This document shows positions 14,783 through 22,083 of a stretch of 64,000 bases of DNA, one piece after another. Every line of letters begins with the position of its first letter. The stretch's first letter is position 1. A program made the translations under genes and the position numbers. The notes under the pieces were generated by a model. The model made no database searches. It had not been told where the DNA came from and was given only the letters and a program-made list of their open reading frames with translations. Source of the DNA: Rhodoferax sp. (lineage in GTDB: Bacteria > Pseudomonadota > Gammaproteobacteria > Burkholderiales > Burkholderiaceae_C); contig JACKLK010000009.1 of assembly GCA_024236015.1 (NCBI GenBank), positions 62,001 to 126,000 on the forward strand. The letters are read 5' to 3'.

Positions 14783-17434
14783 ATGCCGATCCGATTGATG
14801 GAAGCCGACAAACTCGAACCACCCCCCGCCAGCGGCAGCCAGGTCACGCGCCAGCAGGTCTGCGACCGGCTCGACGACGCCATGGCCCGGTTGCTGCTGC
14901 TGCAGGCGCCGGCCGGTTTCGGCAAGACGACGGCGATGCTGCAGTTCCGCGCGCGGCTGCAGGACCAGGGCGTGGCGACCGCCTGGCTCGGCCTGGACAA
15001 CGCGGACAACGACCTGTCGCGTTTCCTGTCCAACGTCGAGGCGGCGCTGCGGCGCGTGGGCATCGCCCCGCAGCGGCCGGGCTCGCCGCACGACCTGGTC
15101 AAGGCGATCGCGGCCTTCGACGAAGCCTTCGTGTTCTTTCTCGACGATTTCGAGGCGCTGCAGGAGCCGGTCGTGGTCGAACTGGTGCAGGAAATGCTGG
15201 AACACCTGCCGCGCCAGGGCCGGCTGGCGATCGGTTCGCGCAGCGTGCCCGCCCTGAGCCTGGGGCGCCTGCGCGCGCGCGGCCAGGTGGTGGAGATCGG
15301 TGTCGATGCCTTGCGCATGAATCTCGACGAAACCCGGGACTTCCTGCGGCTGCGCGGGTATGCGCACCTGGCGCCGGCGACGGTCGCCACGCTGCATGCC
15401 CGGACCGAGGGCTGGGGCGCCGCCTTGTGGCTGGCCTCGATGGCCTTGCACCGCAGCGGCGACGAGGCGCAGTTCATCGCGCGTTTCTCGGGTTCCGACC
15501 GGGTCGTGGCCGACTACCTGGCACAGGACGTGCTGGCGCACCAGCCCGCCGACACGCGCCGCTTCCTGCTGCACACCAGCATCCTGCGCCAGCTCGACCC
15601 CTCGTTGTGCCAGGCCTTGTGCCCGCAGCTCGATTGCGGGGCGATGCTGCAGCAGCTGGAGATGGAGGGCCTGTTCCTGATGCCGGTGGCGTCGATGCCC
15701 GGCCAGTGGCGCTACCACAGCCTGTTCGCCGACTTCCTGCGCGCCCGGCTGCGCGAGGAGTCGCCCGAGGTGCTGGCCGGCCTGCACGCGGCGGCATCGC
15801 GCTGGTACGAAGCCGAGCAGCGGCCGGTGCCGGCGATCGACCATGCGCTGGAAGGGCAGGACTGGCCGCGCGCGCTGGGCCTGCTCGAGCGGCATGCGGA
15901 GAGCCTGCTCGAACAGGGTCGCATGCGCCTGTTGTCGCGCTGGTTCGCCGCCATGCCGGCGTCGCTGCTGCGGCGCCATCCGTATCCGCAGGTGCTGGGG
16001 TTCTGGGCCACCTGTTTCACCCGCGGGCCCTGGGAGGCGGCCCAGCAGATCGCGGCCTCGTCGTGCGTGCGCAGCGAAGATCCGCGCGTGCAGGCCCATC
16101 TGGCCGCCATGCGGCCCTTGTTGCTGGCCATGCAGGACCGCTACCAGGAGGCCTACGTGGCCGGCCTGGCCAGCCTGCAGGAGGTGCCCGCCAGCAGCTC
16201 GTTCGCGCGCAGCGTGTTGTTCAACGCGATGGCCAACATCTTCTGCGTGCTGGGCAACGCCCGCGAGGCGCATCGCCAGCTCGACGGGGCGCGGGCCTCG
16301 CGGGGTGACGGCAATTTCAACCGCATGTACACGGAGTCGATGGAAGGCATCCTGGATCTGCTGGCCGGCCGGTTGCGCCATGCCAAGGCGCGTTTCCGGG
16401 TCGCGGTGGACGCCACCCATGTCGTCAACTTCAACCATGCACACGGCAATGCCTGGGCCGGCGTGTTGTATGCCTGTGTGGCCTACGAGGCCGACCAGCT
16501 CGATCGCGCCGAACACCTGCTCAACGTCTACCTGCCGATGGCACGCGAGGTCGGCCTGCCCGACCACATGATCCTGAGCCACGTCATGCGTGCGCGCATC
16601 TCGTTCGTGGCCGGCGATGTCGACCGTGCGCTGCATGCGCTGGCTGAACTCGAGGACATCGGCTACACGCGCAAGCTGCTGCGCGTGGCCGTGGCGGCGC
16701 GGCTCGAGCGCGCCCGGTTGCTGTTGCAGCAGGGCTCCGGGCCGGCGGCGCAGGAGGAACTGCAGCGTGCCGCCATGCCCGACATCTGGGCCCGCGAACG
16801 CGCGCAGCGGCTGCTGGCCCATGACCTGGACTATCTGGAGCTGGCCCAGCTGCGCTGGACGCTGGCATTCGGCGACGCCGCCAGTGCGGTGGCGCCGCTG
16901 ACGCGCGAGCTCGAGATGGCGCGCCTGGGCGGACGCAACCGCCGGGCGGTGAAGATCCAGCTGTTGCGCGCGATGGCGCAGCACGCCGCCGGCCAGCTGG
17001 AGGCGGCCATGGACAACATTGCACAGGTGCTGCGGGTATGTGGGCAGGAGGGCCTGGTGCGTACCGTGCTCGACGAGGGCCCGAGCGCCGCCGCGCTGGT
17101 GCGCCAGTTCGCCCAGGGCCGAAGCAACGCACGCACGGCCTCGACCGACCCCATCATGGAAGACCACCTGGACCGCTTGCTGCAGGCGTTCGGCCCGGCG
17201 CCCGCGCCGCTGGACGACGGCTCCGGTTCGCCCGCACCCGAAAGCCTGACCGCCAAGGAGATCCGGGTGCTGGAACTGCTGGCGGAGGGATATTCGAACA
17301 GCGCCATGGCCGGCAAGCTGTTCGTATCCGACAGCACGGTGCGCACCCATCTGCGCAACCTCAACCTCAAGCTCGGCGCCAGCAGCCGTACCCATGCCGT
17401 GGCCCTGGCGCGCAAGCGGGGCCTGATCGGCTGA
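14783..17434 (+). CDS. MalT-like LuxR family ATP-dependent transcription activator
   Basis: 883 residues with the MalT/STAND layout. An N-terminal NTPase domain has Walker A APAGFGKTT (Lys48) and a Walker B-like FVFFLDDFEAL, followed by a winged-helix region (WRYHSLFADFLRARLRE), about 400 residues of TPR-like helical repeats, and a C-terminal LuxR helix-turn-helix (LTAKEIRVLELLAEGYSNSAMAGKLFVSDSTVRTHLRNLNLKLG split across the usual four helices). Such proteins oligomerise on inducer and ATP binding and activate nearby catabolic genes. ATG 14798 is an alternative start. The operator copies around it make it the likely regulator of this island. Confidence 0.9.
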   Translation: MPIRLMEADKLEPPPASGSQVTRQQVCDRLDDAMARLLLLQAPAGFGKTTAMLQFRARLQDQGVATAWLGLDNADNDLSRFLSNVEAALRRVGIAPQRPGSPHDLVKAIAAFDEAFVFFLDDFEALQEPVVVELVQEMLEHLPRQGRLAIGSRSVPALSLGRLRARGQVVEIGVDALRMNLDETRDFLRLRGYAHLAPATVATLHARTEGWGAALWLASMALHRSGDEAQFIARFSGSDRVVADYLAQDVLAHQPADTRRFLLHTSILRQLDPSLCQALCPQLDCGAMLQQLEMEGLFLMPVASMPGQWRYHSLFADFLRARLREESPEVLAGLHAAASRWYEAEQRPVPAIDHALEGQDWPRALGLLERHAESLLEQGRMRLLSRWFAAMPASLLRRHPYPQVLGFWATCFTRGPWEAAQQIAASSCVRSEDPRVQAHLAAMRPLLLAMQDRYQEAYVAGLASLQEVPASSSFARSVLFNAMANIFCVLGNAREAHRQLDGARASRGDGNFNRMYTESMEGILDLLAGRLRHAKARFRVAVDATHVVNFNHAHGNAWAGVLYACVAYEADQLDRAEHLLNVYLPMAREVGLPDHMILSHVMRARISFVAGDVDRALHALAELEDIGYTRKLLRVAVAARLERARLLLQQGSGPAAQEELQRAAMPDIWARERAQRLLAHDLDYLELAQLRWTLAFGDAASAVAPLTRELEMARLGGRNRRAVKIQLLRAMAQHAAGQLEAAMDNIAQVLRVCGQEGLVRTVLDEGPSAAALVRQFAQGRSNARTASTDPIMEDHLDRLLQAFGPAPAPLDDGSGSPAPESLTAKEIRVLELLAEGYSNSAMAGKLFVSDSTVRTHLRNLNLKLGASSRTHAVALARKRGLIG

Positions 17435-17456
17435 GCGCCGGCGCCGGCCCTGCAAT

Positions 17457-17502
17457 ATCGTCGCATTCGACGATCGCGGCACCGGGCCCGCTGCACTAGA
17501 TT
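17457..17502 (+). promoter_or_regulatory. Putative LuxR-type operator and promoter of the second hydrolase gene
   Basis: ATCGTCG (17457-17463), spacer CATT and CGACGAT (17468-17474) make a perfect 7-base inverted repeat. TAGATT at 17497-17502 is 31.5 bases from its centre, the same distance as in the TRAP promoter. Over 45 aligned bases about 33 are identical by eye without a gap, the conservation being concentrated in the repeat and in TGC-R-CTAGATT. The site lies 22 bases after the stop of the regulator gene. Confidence 0.65.
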
Positions 17503-17570
17503 GATGCCATCCACCCGGGGCAGGGTGCCGGCATCGGGCGCGGCAGTCCGGTGGCAGGAGGGGACACCAC

Positions 17571-18860
17571 ATGGCCATGCGACTGCTGGCGAAGACGTAC
17601 TGGAGCGGCAGCTGGGTCCGCTTTCGCGAACCCGTGGCGGAATTCGCCCGGTGCGAGCAGGTCACGGTGTACGCCCACGACAACACCCAGGTGCGAGGCC
17701 TGTTCTGGCGCCCCCTGCGCAACCCCCGGCCGCGGGTGGCGGTGATCGCGGCGCATCCGCGGGGCGACTTCTCCCAGCATTACGCGTTTCCGGCCCTGTT
17801 GCGCGCCGGTTACGCCTGCCTGGGCGCGAACCTGCGCAATACCAACAACGATTCGACCTGCGTGCATGAACTGCTGCTGCTGGACCTGGCCGCCCACATG
17901 GTCTGGTTGCGCGAGCAGGGCATCGACCAGGTGGTCTGGCTGGGCAATTCCGGCGGCGGCTCGCTGGGCGGCTTCTACCAGTCGCAGGCCAAGGCGGCGC
18001 CCGCGCAACGCATCAGCCACACGCCGGCGGGCCGGCCGGTGGCCTTGGCGCAGGCGACGCTGCCGGCCTTCGACGCCTTCATGATCTCGGCCGCGCATGT
18101 CGGGCAGGGACTGATCATGAACGACATCATCGACCCGTCGGTGGTCGACGAACACGACCCGCTGCTGGTCGACGACACGCTGGACATGTACAGCCCCGAC
18201 AACGGCTTCCAGCCGGCGCCGCAGTGGAGCCGCTACACGCCCGAGTTCCTGGCGCGGTACCGGGCGGCGCAACTGGCGCGGGTGGCGCGTATCGACGCGC
18301 GTGCGCACGCCATCATCGCCGACCAGGCTGCCGCCGAGGGCTTGCGCGGCGAGCCGGGGTTCGCCGCGCTGCCGGCCAGCGGCCGGCGCGCCGTGAACCG
18401 GCGCGCCGCGTTCCAGCCGGTGATGACGGTGTACCGGACCATGGCCAATCCCAATTACGTGGACAACACGCTGGACCCGAGCAACCGGGGTTACGGCAGC
18501 CTGCTCAGCGACCTGCCCGACCTGATGAACTACCAGCTCTACGGGTTCGGGCGCATCGTCACGCCGGACGCATGGCTGTCGACCTGGTCGGGCCTGAGCA
18601 GCAATGCCAATTTTCTCAAGACCGGCCGCGCCATCGATGAGCCGGTGGCCGTGGTGCAGGCCGGCCGCGACATGGACGTCTATCCGCAGCAGCATGGCCA
18701 GGCCATCCTGGAGACGGTGCGCAGCCAGGACAAGACGCTGTTCGATTTTCCGGATTGCCTGCATTATTTCGAGCCCGACGAAGGCGAGGACCCGAATGCC
18801 CCGGTCCTGCGCCAGATGGCGGCGCTGGTGCCGTGGCTGGAGCAGAGGTTGCCGTTGTGA
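17571..18860 (+). CDS. Alpha/beta hydrolase, paralogue B of the catabolic island
   Basis: 429 residues, gap-free alignment with the hydrolase at 10768-12060. Shared blocks include FREPVxEFA near the N terminus, DFSQHYAFPALLRAGY, the nucleophile elbow GNSGGGSLGG with Ser127, GQGLIMN, the NPNYVD and GYGxLLSD motifs in the cap, AGRDMDVYPQ and LHYFEPD with the probable catalytic histidine. The conservation of the large insertion implies similar but perhaps not identical substrates. AGGAGGGG lies upstream of ATG 17571. It has its own copy of the island operator and is followed 118 bases later by an SDR gene. Confidence 0.85.
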   Translation: MAMRLLAKTYWSGSWVRFREPVAEFARCEQVTVYAHDNTQVRGLFWRPLRNPRPRVAVIAAHPRGDFSQHYAFPALLRAGYACLGANLRNTNNDSTCVHELLLLDLAAHMVWLREQGIDQVVWLGNSGGGSLGGFYQSQAKAAPAQRISHTPAGRPVALAQATLPAFDAFMISAAHVGQGLIMNDIIDPSVVDEHDPLLVDDTLDMYSPDNGFQPAPQWSRYTPEFLARYRAAQLARVARIDARAHAIIADQAAAEGLRGEPGFAALPASGRRAVNRRAAFQPVMTVYRTMANPNYVDNTLDPSNRGYGSLLSDLPDLMNYQLYGFGRIVTPDAWLSTWSGLSSNANFLKTGRAIDEPVAVVQAGRDMDVYPQQHGQAILETVRSQDKTLFDFPDCLHYFEPDEGEDPNAPVLRQMAALVPWLEQRLPL

Positions 18861-18978
18861 GCCGTCGGCCTGTTTTCACGGAGGATGGTCCCGCAGCGCA
18901 TCGCGCGGGAGGTCGTCCCATGCGTCACCGGCCAGCCATCGGCCCGCGACCCGCCACGCGTGGCCAGGAGCACACACC

Positions 18979-19782
18979 GTGAGCGCGGCCGCTGCACCCT
19001 TCGACGCCGTATTGCCGTCGATGGATTTCACGGGCCAGGTCGCCTTCGTCACCGGCGCCGCCTCGGGCATCGGCCGGGCGACGGCGCTGGCGTTTGCCGC
19101 CGCGGGCGCCGACGTGGCGCTGGTCGATCGCGACGGCCCCGCCTGCACCCCGGTGCACGCGCAGATCCGGGCCATGGGCCGCGATGCGCTGGTGCTGGCC
19201 TGCGACGTGACACAGGCCGGCCCAGTCCGCGACGCGGTCGCCGCCACGGTGGCGCGCTGGGGGCGGCTGGACTGCGCGGCCAACGCCGCCGGCGTCGAAG
19301 GCGCGACCCGGCCGCTGCTGGAGGAGGACGACGCGTTGTACGACCGCACGATGGACGTCAACGTGCGCGGCGTGTGGCACTGCATGCGCGCGCAGATGAC
19401 GCAGATGCTGCACCAGCCGGGCGGCGGCAGCATCGTCAACGTGGCCTCGGGCGCCGGCCTGGTCGGCTCGGCGCGGTCGGCCGTCTACGGGGCCTCCAAG
19501 CATGCGGTGGTCGGCCTGAGCCGCAGCGCGGCGCTGCAGTATGCGCGCCAGGGCATTCGCGTCAACGTGGTGTGCCCGTCGGGCGTGCAGACGCCGATGG
19601 CCGAGCGCATCATCGCCTCGTTCCCGGACGGTCCGCCGTCGGCGGCAGGGGCACGGTATCCGCTGGGTCGCTACAGCACGCCGCAGGAGATCGCCTCGGG
19701 CATCGTGTGGCTGAGTTCGCCCGGGGCGGCTTCGGCAATCGGCAGCGTGCTGGCCATCGACGCCGGCTTCACCGCGGCCTGA
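18979..19782 (+). CDS. Short-chain dehydrogenase/reductase (classical SDR)
   Basis: 267 residues. The cofactor motif GAASGIGRA (TGxxxGxG), the NAAG motif (CAANAAGVEG), catalytic Ser in VNVASGAG, and YGASK (Tyr-Lys) are all present, so the enzyme should be an active NAD(P)-dependent oxidoreductase. Asp at the end of the second strand (ALVDRDG) favours NAD over NADP. The GTG start has AGGAG 8 bases upstream. Within the island it could oxidise an alcohol or hydroxyacyl product of the hydrolases. The following VWA gene is convergent, 27 bases away. Confidence 0.9.
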   Translation: MSAAAAPFDAVLPSMDFTGQVAFVTGAASGIGRATALAFAAAGADVALVDRDGPACTPVHAQIRAMGRDALVLACDVTQAGPVRDAVAATVARWGRLDCAANAAGVEGATRPLLEEDDALYDRTMDVNVRGVWHCMRAQMTQMLHQPGGGSIVNVASGAGLVGSARSAVYGASKHAVVGLSRSAALQYARQGIRVNVVCPSGVQTPMAERIIASFPDGPPSAAGARYPLGRYSTPQEIASGIVWLSSPGAASAIGSVLAIDAGFTAA

Positions 19783-19809
19783 CGCCGGCGTCGGGCGACG
19801 CGGCCCGGC

Positions 19810-20862
19810 TCAGACGATGCGGTTGAACCACAGCAGCGACAGGCCCGCCGCGGCCAGCGCCAGCACGGCGGCCGCCATCGCGAGCAGTGCGGACAACTCG
19901 GTCTCCTGCTTGTCCACCTGCAGCCGCGTACCCAGTTGCTCGTAGACGGTCTTGAGGGCATCGGCATCGCCGGCGTAGAAATACGAGGCCTGGGTGACGT
20001 TGGCGATGGCCTTGAGGCTGGGTTCGTCGAGCTTGAGGTACATCGACCAGCCTTCGAAGCCGGGAATTTCGCCATCGACCGTGCCCAGGCCGATCGAATA
20101 CACGCGGATGCCGCGGTCGGCCGCCAGCTTGGCCGCCTCCTGCGGATCGACGCCGGTGGTGCGCCGGCCGTCGGTCAGCAGCACGATGGCGGCCGAGGTG
20201 TGCGAACCCGGCTTGACCGGAACGAACTCCTTGCGCGGCGCCGATGGCGCCTCGTCGATGCTCTTGCCGCGGCGGCCGTTGCCGTAGGTCATCTCGCCCA
20301 CGTCCAGGCCGTGGTCGGGAAACAGCTCGGACAGGGCCACGACGATGCCGCTGCCCACGGCCGTGCCGCGTTGCAGCTGGAACTTGTCGATCGCCGCGAC
20401 CAGGTCTTCGCGCCGCAGCGTGGCGGGCTGGGCGACGGAGGCGGTGCCGGCGAACGTGACGATGCCGACCTTGACGTTGCGCGGCAATTCCTTGAGGAAG
20501 GCCTTGGCCGCTTCCTGCGCGGCGGTGATGCGGTTGGGCTTGATGTCGGTGGCGCGCATGCTCAGCGACACGTCGATCGCCAGCATCACCGTGGCGTGGT
20601 TCGAGGGCAAGGCAATGACCGCCGTCGGTCGCGAGGCCGCGAGCAGGGCGGTGGCCATGGCCAGCAGGAACAGTGCCGGCGGTACGTGTCGGCGCCAGTG
20701 CAGGCCCGAACCCATGGCCTGCTTGACGATGTCGATGCTGGCCAGGCGCAACACCTGTTTTTTCTTGCGCCGCAACAACCAGACATAGACCAGCACCAGC
20801 GCAGGTACGACCCACAGCAACCAGAGGTACTGCGGCCACAGGAACGACAGCGGAAGCGTCAT
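19810..20862 (-). CDS. Membrane-anchored VWA domain protein (BatA-like)
   Basis: 350 residues. Two N-terminal membrane helices (about 5-27 and 55-73) and one C-terminal helix (about 325-345) flank a von Willebrand factor A domain with an intact metal site: DVSLSM (DxSxS), TFAGTA, and VLLTDGRRTTGVD. The N-terminal layout (SFLWPQYLWLLWVVPALVLVYVWLLRRKKK) is that of BatA/BatB aerotolerance proteins, but no MoxR ATPase or DUF58 gene is adjacent, so its partner is elsewhere or absent. GAGAGG precedes ATG 20862; an upstream ATG adds seven residues. Confidence 0.87.
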   Translation of the reverse strand: MTLPLSFLWPQYLWLLWVVPALVLVYVWLLRRKKKQVLRLASIDIVKQAMGSGLHWRRHVPPALFLLAMATALLAASRPTAVIALPSNHATVMLAIDVSLSMRATDIKPNRITAAQEAAKAFLKELPRNVKVGIVTFAGTASVAQPATLRREDLVAAIDKFQLQRGTAVGSGIVVALSELFPDHGLDVGEMTYGNGRRGKSIDEAPSAPRKEFVPVKPGSHTSAAIVLLTDGRRTTGVDPQEAAKLAADRGIRVYSIGLGTVDGEIPGFEGWSMYLKLDEPSLKAIANVTQASYFYAGDADALKTVYEQLGTRLQVDKQETELSALLAMAAAVLALAAAGLSLLWFNRIV

Positions 20863-21067
20863 GTTGGCCTCTCGAAGCGGCAACCTGGGCGGCTGGAGTC
20901 AGGGTTTGTCTCGATGTACCCGTCCGTGGCTTGCGGCAACGACCTTATTGTGGCCGGGCCAGCCGGTTTCGCCTACCGGCCGCACGCAGTAGCACAGTGC
21001 CGGCAGGGGACAAACGGCTGCACCCGCAGCCCTTGCGACGCCGACCGAACGGTGCGGGCTGCGTGCA

Positions 21068-21883
21068 TCAGTCCGGTCGGCGCGTGCGCAGCCAGTCCAG
21101 CCCGGCCGATGTCGCCCCCGGCGCCGTGCCCCGCGCCGGGCGGTATTCGCAGCCGACCCAGCCCTGCCAGCCACAGGCGGCCGATACCTCGTCGATGACG
21201 TCGAACAGGTAGGGGTGGTGCAGTTCTCCGAGGTCGGGTTCGTGGCGCATCGGCACGCCGGCGATCTGGATATGGCCGACATTGCCGGTGGGCAGGTATT
21301 GGCGGATCTTCATCGCCACGTCGCCTTCGACGATCTGGCAGTGGTACAGGTCCATCTGCACCTTGAGGTTGGCCGCGCCGATGGCGCCGACGATGCGGTG
21401 GGCCTCGTCCTGGCGGTTCAGGAAGAAGCCGGGAATGTCGCGCGTATTGATCGGCTCGATCAACAGGTCGCGCCCGGCGCTGGCGGCCTGTGCCGCAGCC
21501 CAGGCCAGGTTGGTTTCGTACGTGGCCTGCAGCCGCGCGCGTTCGGCGTCGGCCGGCGCCAGGCCGGCCATCACGTGAATGCGCGGGCAGTCCAGTGCCT
21601 GCGCGTAACGCAACGCGGTTTCGATGCCGGCGCGGAACTCCGCCTCGCGCCCGGGCAGGCAGGCCAGCCCGCGTTCGCCGGCGTCCCAGTCGCCGGGCGG
21701 TGCGTTGAACAGCACCTGCTGCAGGCCGTGGTCCCGCAGGCGCCGCGCGAGTTCGTCGGCGGCAAACGCATACGGGAACAGGTACTCGACCGCGCGGAAG
21801 CCGTCAGCGGCTGCGGCGGCAAAACGGTCGGGGAAGGCATGTTCGTTGTAGAGCATGCTGAGGTTGGCGGCAAAGCGGGGCAT
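21068..21883 (-). CDS. Hydroxypyruvate isomerase family protein (Hyi/OtnI-like)
   Basis: 271 residues, the normal length of the Hyi/OtnI TIM-barrel family. MPRFAANLSMLYNEHAFPDRFAAAAADGFRAVEYLFPY is the characteristic N terminus. EPINTRDIPGFFLN carries one active-site glutamate, and QMDLYHCQ and GCEYRPA contribute further metal-binding residues. Members interconvert hydroxypyruvate and tartronate semialdehyde or isomerise 2-oxo-tetronates. No glyoxylate carboligase, tartronate reductase or tetronate kinase gene is nearby, so the substrate cannot be decided here. Confidence 0.88.
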   Translation of the reverse strand: MPRFAANLSMLYNEHAFPDRFAAAAADGFRAVEYLFPYAFAADELARRLRDHGLQQVLFNAPPGDWDAGERGLACLPGREAEFRAGIETALRYAQALDCPRIHVMAGLAPADAERARLQATYETNLAWAAAQAASAGRDLLIEPINTRDIPGFFLNRQDEAHRIVGAIGAANLKVQMDLYHCQIVEGDVAMKIRQYLPTGNVGHIQIAGVPMRHEPDLGELHHPYLFDVIDEVSAACGWQGWVGCEYRPARGTAPGATSAGLDWLRTRRPD

Positions 21884-22083
21884 CGTCGTTCCGTTGGGTG
21901 CTTGGACGACACACTATATGCCGAGTGCCGATCGCTGCGGGACAGCCGTCGACCATGGTGCGCGCGGCCGGGCCGGCGTGCATAATGAAATGCGCAGGCG
22001 GGTTGTCCGGGGCGGCGGCTCGAACGCTGCCTTTGGACCGTGTGTTTGCGGCGGTCACGGTTTCACCGAACCTGGGGATCATC

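Noticed and set aside
13787..17722. A very long open minus-strand frame (over 1300 codons) antisense to the LuxR-type regulator
   Set aside because: Only its last 265 codons encode a protein (the crotonase). The rest is rich in Arg, Gln, His and Ala with no domain and mirrors the codon bias of the gene on the other strand.
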